Below are positions 18,662 through 27,008 of a stretch of DNA of 64,000 nucleotides, piece after piece. Location: assembly GCF_024347095.1 (NCBI RefSeq), contig NZ_AP024904.1:310001-374000 (forward strand), in the 5' to 3' direction. The notes under the pieces were generated by a model. That model did no database searches and had not been told where the DNA came from. It saw only the letters and a program-made list of their open reading frames with translations. The DNA is from Vibrio rhizosphaerae (lineage in GTDB: Bacteria > Pseudomonadota > Gammaproteobacteria > Enterobacterales > Vibrionaceae). Made by a program: the position numbers and the translations under genes. Positions within the stretch are counted from its first letter, which is position 1. Every line of letters starts with the position of its first letter.

Positions 18662-20226
18662 GATATCAGACCGCATTTACCGCGCCCCATTACCGGGCGG
18701 CAGAAGTCGGGCAAAAAATTCTCGATGAGGGGGGCACCGCCAGTGAAGCGATGGTCGCTGCGGCGGCGATGGTGACGGTGCAGTATCCGCACATGAATAG
18801 TATCGGCGGCGACAGTTTCTGGCTGATTTGCCACCCGGGGCAGCAACCGATTGCCATTGATGGTTGCGGTGCGGCGGCGTTGCACCTTGATCCGGCGGCG
18901 TATTGTGCGCAAGGTGATGAGTTGCCTGCGAGCGGTGGGCGTGCGGCGATCACCATGGCCGGCACCATTGCCGGCTGGCAACACGCCTTAACGCTCAACC
19001 ACCGCCAGCATACCTTGCAACAACTGTTGCAACCTGCGATCACCGCTGCCCGTGAAGGGATTGAGGTCACTCAGAGTCTGGTCAATGCAAGCGAAAAAAC
19101 AGTGGCAATGTTGGGAGAGATTCCGTCATTTGCTCAGTGCTATTTACCGGATGGCAAAACACTGGAAGTCGGGCAGATTTTGCATAATCCGGCCTTGGCG
19201 GCGACCTTTGAACGGCTTGCAACCGCAGGGCTGGATGATTTTTATCGGGGTGAGCTTGCCAAACAGGCTGCGGCCGATTTAGCCGCCTTAGGCAGCCCGT
19301 TAACTCTGGACGATTTTCATCACCATCAGGCCCGGGTTATGGCCCCGTTATCGGTGCAGACCGGCAAGGGGAAGCTGTATAACTTCGGTGCGCCGACACA
19401 AGGGGTGGCCTCGCTGCTGATCTTGTCGATTTATGACCGATTGGTGACTCAGGCGGACCGTGAGATTGACCACATTCATTTGCTGGTGGAAGCCACCAAA
19501 CAGGCATTCATTCTGCGCGATCAATACGTGACTGATGAAGCCGATCTCGCTGTCTCGTTGCAGCAGTTATTGACTGAGCCGAATATTGATGCGTGTGCGG
19601 CACGTATTTCGCTGGCACAGGCCCAACCCTGGCCGCATATCGCCCAACCCGGTGATACGGTCTGGATGGGAGCAACCGACCAATACGGTACGATGGTCAG
19701 CTTTATTCAGAGTGTGTACTGGGAGTTCGGTAGCGGCGCTGTATTACCAAATTTAGGCTTTGTCTGGAACAACCGGGCGAAAAGTTTTTCACTTGATGCG
19801 ACGCATCACAATGTATTGAAACCGGGTAAAAAGCCATTTCACACTTTAAATCCGGCTTATGCTGAGCTGAATGATGGACAACGGATCGTGTACGGCACCA
19901 TGGGCGGGGAAGGGCAGCCCCAGACACAAGCTTGTCTGTTCAGCCGTTATGTCTATCAAGGTTATGCGCTGGATGAAGCGATTGCCACACCGCGCTGGCT
20001 GCTGGGCCGGACTTGGGGAGACGATACCCATCAGTTACGGCTGGAGCAGAGTTTATATCTGGCATATCAGGATACCTTACGCGAGCGCGGCCATCATATT
20101 ACGCAAGTGAAAGATCACAATGAATTGATGGGTCATGCCGGCGCTATCACGTTAAATCAGAATGGGCAGGCGACTTCGGCAACGGACCCGCGCAGTGATG
20201 GTGATGCCTTGGCCGGGCCGTTTTAA
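18658..20226 (+). CDS. Gamma-glutamyltransferase-fold hydrolase, HpxW (oxamate amidohydrolase)-like
   Basis: 522 residues of the GGT/Ntn-hydrolase family. The candidate self-processing nucleophile is Thr334 in PGDTVWMGATDQYG, followed by FIQSVYWEFGSGAV, equivalent to the start of the GGT small subunit. The TVW triplet instead of the TTH of true GGTs, the absence of a signal peptide and the ureide context resemble Klebsiella HpxW, which converts oxamate to oxalate and ammonia. The ATG overlaps the amidase stop. I infer HpxW-like function from context and motif; a glutathione or gamma-glutamyl substrate is not excluded. Confidence 0.78.
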   Translation: MRYQTAFTAPHYRAAEVGQKILDEGGTASEAMVAAAAMVTVQYPHMNSIGGDSFWLICHPGQQPIAIDGCGAAALHLDPAAYCAQGDELPASGGRAAITMAGTIAGWQHALTLNHRQHTLQQLLQPAITAAREGIEVTQSLVNASEKTVAMLGEIPSFAQCYLPDGKTLEVGQILHNPALAATFERLATAGLDDFYRGELAKQAAADLAALGSPLTLDDFHHHQARVMAPLSVQTGKGKLYNFGAPTQGVASLLILSIYDRLVTQADREIDHIHLLVEATKQAFILRDQYVTDEADLAVSLQQLLTEPNIDACAARISLAQAQPWPHIAQPGDTVWMGATDQYGTMVSFIQSVYWEFGSGAVLPNLGFVWNNRAKSFSLDATHHNVLKPGKKPFHTLNPAYAELNDGQRIVYGTMGGEGQPQTQACLFSRYVYQGYALDEAIATPRWLLGRTWGDDTHQLRLEQSLYLAYQDTLRERGHHITQVKDHNELMGHAGAITLNQNGQATSATDPRSDGDALAGPF

Positions 20227-20261
20227 AGTCACAATTTGAATCAGATTTTATGGAGAGATGT

Positions 20262-21494
20262 ATGGAAACCAATCCGCTATTTGAAACCCTCAATCCACCG
20301 CAACGGATGCTGATGGGGCCGGGGCCGATTAATGCTTATCCCCGGGTGCATCAGGCGATCTCATCAGCCCTGATCGGACAATACGATCCGGTGATGACGG
20401 GTTATATGAATCAGGTTCAGGCTCTTTATCGTCAGGTATTTGAGACCCAGAATCAACAGACGTTCCTCGTTGACGGCACTGCCCGGGCCGGGATTGAAGC
20501 TGTGCTGGTGTCGGTCCTGCAACCGGGGGACAAAGTGCTGATTCCGGTGATTGGTCGGTTCGGACATCTGTTATGTGAAATTGCTCAGCGAGTCGGCGCG
20601 ACGGTACAGACGATTGATATTGAATGGGGAGAGGTGTGCCCGCCGGAAAAAGTGGAAGCGGCGATTCGTGCATTTCAGCCGAAAATGCTGGCCACTGTGC
20701 AAGGTGATACATCGACCACGATGAACCAGCCGTTGGCGGAGATCGGGGAAATTTGTCAGCGTTACGGCGTGCTATTTTACTGCGATGCAACGGCATCGAT
20801 TGCCGGAAATGCGCTGAAAGTTGATGCGTGGCATCTGGATGCGGTTTCTGCCGGACTGCAAAAATGTCTCGGCGGCCCGTCGGGCAGCGCGCCGGTGACG
20901 CTCAGTGATCGTTGTGTTGCGGTGATTAACCGGCGCAAACGGGTCGAAGCCGGGATTCGGACGGCTGCGCATCAGGATGGTGAGGAGACACCGATTCAAT
21001 CCAACTATTTTGACTTAGCGATGGTGATGGATTATTGGGGGCCGGAGCGGCTTAACCATCATACGGAAGCAACCAGTATGCTCTATGCTGCGCGTGAATG
21101 TGCACGGCTCTATCTGGAAGAAGGGGCCGCACAGGTGCTTGCCCGCCACCAGCAAGCCGGGCGGGCGATGGCAATTGGCCTTGAAGCGATGGGCTTAAAA
21201 TTGTTTGGTAATCAACAATACAAAATGAACAATGTGGTCGGGGTCTATATTCCTGAGCAAGTGAATGGTGACCTCGTCCGTCAGGAACTGTTGCACCGCT
21301 TCGGCATTGAAATCGGCACCTCATTCGGGCCGCTTCACGGCAAAATCTGGCGAATTGGCACTATGGGATATAACGCCCGTCAGGAATGTGTCCTGATGAC
21401 ACTGGCAGCACTGGAATCGGTGCTATTGAAAGCCAACGCTTCTGTTGCCCCCGGTCAGGCAGTCGCTGCGGCAATGGATGTTTTCGGTGCCTGA
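20262..21494 (+). CDS. pucG: PucG/HpxJ-type ureidoglycine-glyoxylate aminotransferase
   Basis: 410 residues, a class V pyridoxal-phosphate aminotransferase. The ATG at 20262 is chosen because GGAGAG lies just upstream; an ATG at 20250 overlaps that site. The PLP lysine is Lys201 in SAGLQKCLGGPSG with the preceding Asp175 (FYCDATAS). The N-terminal RMLMGPGPINAYPRV is typical of the alanine/serine-glyoxylate branch that includes PucG. With allantoate amidohydrolase directly downstream it would convert ureidoglycine and glyoxylate to oxalurate and glycine rather than release the nitrogen as free ammonia. Confidence 0.85.
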   Translation: METNPLFETLNPPQRMLMGPGPINAYPRVHQAISSALIGQYDPVMTGYMNQVQALYRQVFETQNQQTFLVDGTARAGIEAVLVSVLQPGDKVLIPVIGRFGHLLCEIAQRVGATVQTIDIEWGEVCPPEKVEAAIRAFQPKMLATVQGDTSTTMNQPLAEIGEICQRYGVLFYCDATASIAGNALKVDAWHLDAVSAGLQKCLGGPSGSAPVTLSDRCVAVINRRKRVEAGIRTAAHQDGEETPIQSNYFDLAMVMDYWGPERLNHHTEATSMLYAARECARLYLEEGAAQVLARHQQAGRAMAIGLEAMGLKLFGNQQYKMNNVVGVYIPEQVNGDLVRQELLHRFGIEIGTSFGPLHGKIWRIGTMGYNARQECVLMTLAALESVLLKANASVAPGQAVAAAMDVFGA

Positions 21495-21552
21495 TTCGGG
21501 TCATCAAAACAAGGAAGAGTCACAATCTATGAGGCAATCAGAAGGAGCGTGT

Positions 21553-22794
21553 ATGCAGGGAGCACCCCGGGCAACCCAAGTGATGGACAGAATTCAGACT
21601 TTGGCCTCATTCAGTGCAATGCCAAATGGTATTCTGCGGGCTTATCTGACCGAAGAGCATCGTCAGGCACATCAGCAACTGGCGCAGTGGATGACGCAGG
21701 CGGGGCTGGAAACATGGCAGGATGAAGTCGGCAATCAGTGGGGCAGAAAAGTCTCGGCACATCCCGAGATGCCGACGCTGATTATCGGTTCGCACAGCGA
21801 TACGGTCGCCAACGCGGGCGGCTATGACGGCCCGTTGGGCATTTTACTGGCGATTGAGGCGTTGGCGGCACTCAAAGACGTTGACTTACCGTTCCATGTC
21901 GATGTCGTGGCATTTGCCGATGAAGAAGGAACCCGCTTTCAGACCACATTACTCGGTTCCAGCCCGGTGGCCGGCCTGTGGAATCCGGCTTTGTTAGACC
22001 GTCAGGATAAGGATGGTATCAGTATTGGTGAAGCAATGAGCCGGTTCGGACTCGATCCTGACAAGGTGGTGAATGCCGCCCGTAAACCGGAAGAGACGCT
22101 CGCTTATCTGGAAGTGCATATTGAGCAAGGCCCGCTGTTGGAGAGTCTCGACCTGCCTGTCGGTGTGGTGACTGCGATTGCGGGCGCGAAACGGTTTCTG
22201 ATTGATGTTTCAGGTGTTGCCGGACATGCCGGTACCGTGCCGCTGCCACTGCGTCATGATGCTTTGTGTGGCGTGGCGGAGATGATTTCCTGTATTGAAG
22301 CATTTGCCACCGAGCATGAAATTGTCGCGACGGTCGGCAAGTGTGAGGTGCGCTCTGCCGCGGTCAATGTGATTCCCGGACAGGTGCAGTTTTCTCTCGA
22401 TATTCGCAGTCAGTCGCAAGACAAACTGGATCACTGTGCGTCAGTGCTGATGGCACAACTGGCAGCGATAGCTGAGCGCCGCGGCCTGAGGATGACGGAT
22501 GAACAGATTTATCAGGCACAAGCCGTCCCGTGCAGTGATCGGCTACAACAGGTCTGGGCAGATGTGGTCGAATCAGCGACCGGGAAAGATGTCTGTTATC
22601 TTGCCAGTGGTGCCGGTCATGATGCGATGGTGATGGCAAATCTTGCCGAGATGGGCATGTTGTTTGTCCGCTGTGAAAAAGGCATTAGCCATAATCCGCG
22701 AGAAAATGTAGAGACTCAGGATGTGGCGATTGCGCTGGACTGTTTGATCAACATGATCCGTTCTCTTTCACCATCCCGTGCTGGCATTGATTAA
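21553..22794 (+). CDS. allC: Allantoate amidohydrolase (M20 hydantoinase/carbamoylase family)
   Basis: 413 residues. The ATG at 21553 has GAAGGAG five bases upstream; an earlier ATG at 21529 and a longer frame overlapping pucG are less likely. Metal-binding residues are in place: His81 (IGSHSDTV), Asp92 (GGYDGPLG), Glu124/Glu125 (FADEEGTRF) and the distal HIEQGP and SGAGHDA segments. The reaction is allantoate to ureidoglycine, carbon dioxide and ammonia. Other family members hydrolyse N-carbamoyl amino acids, but the neighbours PuuE and PucG favour allantoate. It ends the operon; a terminator follows. Confidence 0.87.
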   Translation: MQGAPRATQVMDRIQTLASFSAMPNGILRAYLTEEHRQAHQQLAQWMTQAGLETWQDEVGNQWGRKVSAHPEMPTLIIGSHSDTVANAGGYDGPLGILLAIEALAALKDVDLPFHVDVVAFADEEGTRFQTTLLGSSPVAGLWNPALLDRQDKDGISIGEAMSRFGLDPDKVVNAARKPEETLAYLEVHIEQGPLLESLDLPVGVVTAIAGAKRFLIDVSGVAGHAGTVPLPLRHDALCGVAEMISCIEAFATEHEIVATVGKCEVRSAAVNVIPGQVQFSLDIRSQSQDKLDHCASVLMAQLAAIAERRGLRMTDEQIYQAQAVPCSDRLQQVWADVVESATGKDVCYLASGAGHDAMVMANLAEMGMLFVRCEKGISHNPRENVETQDVAIALDCLINMIRSLSPSRAGID

Positions 22795-22816
22795 CCACAA
22801 GCCAAGATCCTTCTTC

Positions 22817-22850
22817 GCCCGGACAGGAACACCGTCCGGGCATTTTTTTG
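22817..22850 (+). terminator. Terminator after allantoate amidohydrolase gene
   Basis: GCCCGGAC pairs with GTCCGGGC across a 9-base loop and is followed by ATTTTTTT, 22 bases after the stop codon. Confidence 0.9.
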
Positions 22851-22889
22851 GCTTGTATTCCTGTTTCGATAGCTATGAATCTGTGGCCC

Positions 22890-23645
22890 TCACTTCATTT
22901 TGATATCGAGCCCGAGTGAAACCAACGTCCCGATAAGGGTGGCGCTCACGACCGATAACAGCGAACCGATCAGCACATATTCAGTCAGATTACGACTGTC
23001 TGATTTGTTCAGTTCACCAAACCTGAAAATCGATTTGGCGGTGAAGACAAAGCCGACCGCGGCATAACTCCCGACCAGCGTGAAAGTCAGGATCAAAATA
23101 CGTTCTAAATAACCAATCAGCTCACCACCAGCGACAAGGCCATTCATCTGCGGGGAATGGTCGGTTATGGTCATGGAATACTTATTTAAGAGACTGCCAA
23201 TCACCACCGATGTCGGTTTCAATACCAGTACATACGCCAGAGCCACCAACATGCCTTGAGTAAATTTGTCATGCTGAAGGATGGTATCGATGGTGAGGTC
23301 CGTTGTCATGTGAAAAGCTATCAGTGCAAACACCACCGCATGGAGTGTTTGCTCCACTATCACATGGGTGAATTGATGGTGATTGCGCGTCGCTTGCCAT
23401 AGGTCGATCATCAGATGACTGAGCGTAACAATCACGATGAGACAAGCGGTGGCACGCCAATCCATCCCAAGTACTACCGCTGGTACGGAGAGCACGATGC
23501 CTTGCAATAATGCATGAATGTACAGTTGCGGGGCGCGATAGGTGAATTTTTGTTTGGCTGCCCGCCATCGTCCGGGTTGGAGGTAAAAATCACCAATCAG
23601 ATGAATCAGTAAAAACGTGATGAAGACCGTCAAAAAATCAGACAT
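22890..23645 (-). CDS. DUF3307 integral membrane protein paired with SatD
   Basis: 251 residues from the ATG at 23645, which overlaps the satD stop by eight bases (a longer frame begins at 23690 inside satD). About seven membrane helices are seen. The family's acidic/histidine residues lie within helices: HLIGDFYLQP (TM1), YIHALLQG (TM2), LSHLMIDLWQ (TM3) and VEQTLHAVV (TM4), a His-Asp pattern that resembles buried metal ligands of membrane hydrolases such as the DUF457/YdjM group. The enzymatic idea is inference. Tight overlap means SatD and this protein work together, as membrane partner or effector. Confidence 0.8.
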   Translation of the reverse strand: MSDFLTVFITFLLIHLIGDFYLQPGRWRAAKQKFTYRAPQLYIHALLQGIVLSVPAVVLGMDWRATACLIVIVTLSHLMIDLWQATRNHHQFTHVIVEQTLHAVVFALIAFHMTTDLTIDTILQHDKFTQGMLVALAYVLVLKPTSVVIGSLLNKYSMTITDHSPQMNGLVAGGELIGYLERILILTFTLVGSYAAVGFVFTAKSIFRFGELNKSDSRNLTEYVLIGSLLSVVSATLIGTLVSLGLDIKMK

Positions 23646-24288
23646 TTCTGAACCCTGCCACTTGGTTGATAAATTGTTGATTAAGCGCACTGATGAGCGA
23701 CCAGCCCGACGCTTTTAATGATTTACTGGCTGTTGCCGTCGCAATACCGAGCTGTTCGGCTAACTGACTGACTGACAGCTCTTGAGCGGTTTGTAGCATC
23801 GGCAGCATCACTTCACACTGGCGGGCCGTTAAGTCGGTCAGCTGTCTGTCGAGATATTGAAAGAGTAAGTCAAACTGAGTACGGAGTTCGGCACGGTCAG
23901 CATTAAAAATCAGCCGATGGCTTTTTAATGACTTCAGCCCGCGCCCGGAGAGGACGAATGCTTCTCCCATTGACTCCGAGACCGACGTACGCAGCTCGGC
24001 ATGAGCCGCAATAGCAAAGCTGATGCGGCTGTCAAAGGCTTTGCCGAGCGCTTTAATGCCAAGCCGATACAGGAGGGTATATCTCAGCGCATTTTCAATA
24101 TCATGTACCACACTCTGAAATTCATCCCCCCGGATAATACTGTGTGCATTGGCTGTGTTTTCATGACTTATCCATGCCTGAATCTGTTTGATACGTGTCA
24201 GAAGTTGTTCAAACTGCTCAGTATCTAACTGCGTTGAATTCACTATATCACCACTGATCACAGCAATTGTTTTATTGGTCTTCGCCAC
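23638..24288 (-). CDS. SatD-family protein with cyclase/GGDEF-like palm and C-terminal HTH
   Basis: 216 residues. The N-terminal ~130 residues show AVISGDIVNSTQ (Asp14), then IIRGDEFQSVV (54-60) and RISFAIA...GEAFVLSGRGL, an order that recalls class III nucleotidyl cyclases and GGDEF palms: metal Asp on the first strand, GDEF on the central hairpin, then the GD-type AVNLAARL helix region. The C-terminal part (~150-205; LSVSQLAEQLGIATATASKSLKASG) is a winged helix-turn-helix. So the protein may couple nucleotide binding or synthesis to DNA binding. SatD family membership is recognised; the cyclase-like reading is my inference. It overlaps the DUF3307 gene and has two dyads upstream. Confidence 0.75.
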   Translation of the reverse strand: MAKTNKTIAVISGDIVNSTQLDTEQFEQLLTRIKQIQAWISHENTANAHSIIRGDEFQSVVHDIENALRYTLLYRLGIKALGKAFDSRISFAIAAHAELRTSVSESMGEAFVLSGRGLKSLKSHRLIFNADRAELRTQFDLLFQYLDRQLTDLTARQCEVMLPMLQTAQELSVSQLAEQLGIATATASKSLKASGWSLISALNQQFINQVAGFRNV

Positions 24289-24317
24289 ATGAAACTCCTC
24301 TCTGTCTCTGCGTTAAT

Positions 24318-24363
24318 TTAGCCTCTTATAGCTAATTATGCAAATTTAGCTGTTTATGGCTAA
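24318..24363. promoter_or_regulatory. Two TTAGC-N8-GCTAA dyads upstream of satD
   Basis: Two inverted repeats, TTAGC(8 bases)GCTAA at 24318-24335 and 24346-24363, are spaced 28 bp and extended by shared AAT/TTA flanks. They lie 30-75 bases upstream of the satD start, where a dimeric repressor would bind. The HTH of SatD itself is the natural candidate. Confidence 0.6.
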
Positions 24364-24528
24364 TTAGGGTGGTTTGGCGATATGGGGCTAACGTGTCAAG
24401 GGGAAGCGGAAAGCATGAAGTCATGATCGAAGCGGTCGGGCAGGCGGAGGCGATGTTTCATCGCATATATATTTCCAGCCTTCGTTACTCCGAAAGGCAC
24501 AGAAACTATCGGAGGAAGTATATCTTTC

Positions 24529-24687
24529 ATGGAGAATCAACCGCCGGTCAATCCCTGTTTCGATGTGGATGATGAACCGAAAATTTGCGAAATAATGACT
24601 TTTCGTGGTGAGGTTGGTGATGACTTTACGGCGGGGCTTGGGCGTGACATGAATATTCATTTTCATGTAATCTATAGCAATACCTGA
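24529..24687 (+). CDS. Possible 52-residue small protein
   Basis: An ATG ten bases after GGAGGAAG opens a 52-codon frame (MENQPPVNPC... to IYSNT). It has no recognised homologue, membrane segment or motif apart from two cysteines. The strong Shine-Dalgarno is the only support; the gap 24364-24809 otherwise holds nothing I can call. Confidence 0.3.
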   Translation: MENQPPVNPCFDVDDEPKICEIMTFRGEVGDDFTAGLGRDMNIHFHVIYSNT

Positions 24688-24809
24688 GTGTGGGGCTGGG
24701 TTTTTGGTGGTGTCTGTATGCTACCAGCCTTTACACATCAACGCAGGCAGTGGAGACCGATAGCCCGTCTGGGACACGGTTATTGAGGTGGTACGGCAAG
24801 GAGTAGAAT

Positions 24810-25211
24810 GTGGTTGTGATTGCAAGGTTTTCTTTTCCGCACGAAGCGCAGATTGCGAAGGCGAGCTTAGATTGTGCGGGTATCGCCAGCTATATCGCTG
24901 ATGAACATACAGTCAATACGCAGTGGCTATACTCAAACGCGATGGGAGGTGTTCGTCTCATGGTTGCTGAGGATGATGCTGAAGAAGCGATACAAATACT
25001 CAATAGCGATTTCTCCCAATCTGTAGACCATGAGTTGGTGACAGAATCCGTCAAAGACGTTTGCCCCCATTGTGGGAGCGCTGATTTGTTTGCCTTTACC
25101 AAAGGTAAGCGTCCCGCTTTTCTGGTGTTTCTCCTGCTTGGTTTTCCATTGTTCTTTTATCAGCATGGTTACAAGTGTCATCGGTGTGGCAAATTCAGTC
25201 AAAAACTGTAG
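24810..25211 (+). CDS. DUF2007 domain protein with C-terminal zinc ribbon
   Basis: 133 residues, GTG start six bases after AAGGAG. Residues ~1-70 form a DUF2007 (PII-like/ACT-like) domain (ARFSFPHEAQIAKASLDCAG, GGVRLMVAEDDAEEA). The C-terminus has two Cys pairs, CPHCGS (~85) and CHRCGK (~125), either side of a hydrophobic stretch (FLVFLLLGFPLFF), so a zinc ribbon interrupted by a membrane-associated segment. A signalling or membrane-tethered adaptor role is usual to suggest but unproven. Confidence 0.75.
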   Translation: MVVIARFSFPHEAQIAKASLDCAGIASYIADEHTVNTQWLYSNAMGGVRLMVAEDDAEEAIQILNSDFSQSVDHELVTESVKDVCPHCGSADLFAFTKGKRPAFLVFLLLGFPLFFYQHGYKCHRCGKFSQKL

Positions 25212-25333
25212 TGTTTCAGGCCTTGAGCGATGCATGGTGCTGTTCTGCCCGCGATGACGCCGCGAACTAATCAGATCTCGTATTGTCTGTAAAGGGAGAT
25301 GTGAATCGCGAAGACAAGCAGGAGTCTCGAAGT

Positions 25334-25744
25334 ATGCGAGGTTTAAGCACCATCATTTTGATTGCTGTCGGGTGTTTGATTGGTTATTTCACACCGCAGT
25401 CGTTTGGTAAACACAAACATCACCGTACCAATATGGAGATCGTCTCGGAAACCATTGCCCCCGGTGTGATGCTAACGGGGTACCGGGAACCCGAAGAGAA
25501 TGAGCAACAAGGGCCGCAAGGCTACCACTATCTTTACTATTTACACGCCCCCGGAGATGCATTGAGCGATCCGTTTCTGATTACCGATACCCCGGTCGCT
25601 AAAATTGGCAAGCTGAATGCCCATCATCTGAGTATCCGTTTAAGCGGACATGTCTTCCACTATCAAACGCTGTCACAAATAGACTGGCATGATCACCTGA
25701 CGACGATCGCCGTTGATCTGGAGGCACATATACCGGCGTCGTGA
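25334..25744 (+). CDS. Membrane-anchored protein of unknown function
   Basis: 136 residues from ATG 25334 (GCAGGAG nine bases upstream; a longer frame starts at 25283). One N-terminal membrane segment (STIILIAVGCLIGYFTP) is followed by a soluble, probably periplasmic domain rich in His and Tyr (GYHYLYYLHAPGD). No family recognised. It lies between the DUF2007 gene and zntB in the same direction but with its own spacing. Confidence 0.55.
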   Translation: MRGLSTIILIAVGCLIGYFTPQSFGKHKHHRTNMEIVSETIAPGVMLTGYREPEENEQQGPQGYHYLYYLHAPGDALSDPFLITDTPVAKIGKLNAHHLSIRLSGHVFHYQTLSQIDWHDHLTTIAVDLEAHIPAS

Positions 25745-25869
25745 TCCTGATATGGGGTGACTGTCTATTTTGCAGGGATGAACATTCAGTCCGGTAAGCG
25801 ATTCAGTTCCTTTATGTTTATCTGAAAAAATCTGCTAATTTAAACAAGATAACGATTCCCGGAGGCAGC

Positions 25870-26844
25870 ATGAGTCAAAGTGCGTTTATAGCAGCTTTAT
25901 TATTTGATGGGCAGGGCGGAGCCGTTGAGCTGGATCTGGAACAGGTCAATGCCTGGCAACCCGAGCAGGGCACATTGTGGGTACATATTGATTGTGCCAA
26001 TGAACAGGGCAGTCACTGGTTGTCGCATCAGAGTGGTGTCGGAGAATTGGTTGCGGATGCCTTACTGAGTAATGATACCCGCCCGCGGGTGAGTCATGTG
26101 AATGAACAGTCACTGATTTTTTTACGTGGGGTGAACTTAAGTGAAGGTGCCAGCCCGGAAGATATGGTCTCGGTGCGGATTGTGATTGATGCGCAGCGGA
26201 TTATTTCGACCCGACGACGCAAATTGTTGTCAGTCAGTGATTTAATTCAGTCTCTGCATCAGGGGGAAGGGCCGGTGAATCCGTCTGACTTTCTGGTGCG
26301 GCTGTGTCATTACCTGACATTACGCATTGATGCGGTGACAGCCACGTTTGAGGATCGCATTGCGCAGATTGAAGAGGATGTACTGGAGGCGTCAAACCCT
26401 GCGGCACATCGCAAAGAATTAATGGAAATCCGCCGTCAGACTATTCATCTGCGTCGTTATCTTGCGCCGCAGCGTGAGGCTATGTTGAAAATGATGGCGG
26501 AGCGAAAAGCATGGTTACTGGCCGATGACCGGCTGTATTTACAAGAGAGTACGGATCGGCTGATTCGCTCGGTGGAAGAGCTGGATGCGATTCGTGAACG
26601 GGCGGTGGTGACACAAGAAGAGTTGGTCAGTCAGGTGAATGATCAGATGAACCAGCGTATGTATGTGATGTCGCTGATTGCCGCGTTGTTTTTACCGCTG
26701 GGATTTTTGACTGGTTTGTTGGGTGTGAATATCGGTGGCATTCCGGGCACGGATAACCCCGCGGCCTTTCTCTGGTTTGCAGTCATGTTAGTGATAGTGA
26801 CGTGCGCCATCTTAGGATTTTTCAAACTCAAACGCTGGTTTTAG
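25870..26844 (+). CDS. zntB: Zinc transporter ZntB (CorA family)
   Basis: 324 residues, matching the 327 of E. coli ZntB. A long N-terminal cytoplasmic alpha/beta and helical domain (DFLVRLCHYLTLRIDAVT, EIRRQTIHLRRYLAPQREAM) is followed by two C-terminal membrane helices. The pore loop carries GVN in GLLGVNIGGIPG, where ZntB has GVN and CorA GMN, also within the GxN family. It moves zinc across the inner membrane by proton coupling. GGAGG precedes the ATG. Confidence 0.93.
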   Translation: MSQSAFIAALLFDGQGGAVELDLEQVNAWQPEQGTLWVHIDCANEQGSHWLSHQSGVGELVADALLSNDTRPRVSHVNEQSLIFLRGVNLSEGASPEDMVSVRIVIDAQRIISTRRRKLLSVSDLIQSLHQGEGPVNPSDFLVRLCHYLTLRIDAVTATFEDRIAQIEEDVLEASNPAAHRKELMEIRRQTIHLRRYLAPQREAMLKMMAERKAWLLADDRLYLQESTDRLIRSVEELDAIRERAVVTQEELVSQVNDQMNQRMYVMSLIAALFLPLGFLTGLLGVNIGGIPGTDNPAAFLWFAVMLVIVTCAILGFFKLKRWF

Positions 26845-26875
26845 GCGGGTGTCACTGACATCTTTATCGATCATG

Positions 26876-26908
26876 AAACGGCCCAGTGCAAATGCACTGA
26901 GCCGTTTT
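26876..26908. terminator. Bidirectional terminator between zntB and xylA
   Basis: AAACGGCCCAGTGCA and TGCACTGAGCCGTTT form a long stem with one mismatch, flanked by A and T runs, between the convergent zntB and xylA genes. Confidence 0.8.
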
Positions 26909-27008
26909 CATCAGGACGGTATGAGGGCAAGACTAAATACCACCTGTCGGGGGTTGGAGCATCCGTCTATCGGCGGCTGTCGATTGACTTAGCGTCAATC
27001 TCGGCGCA

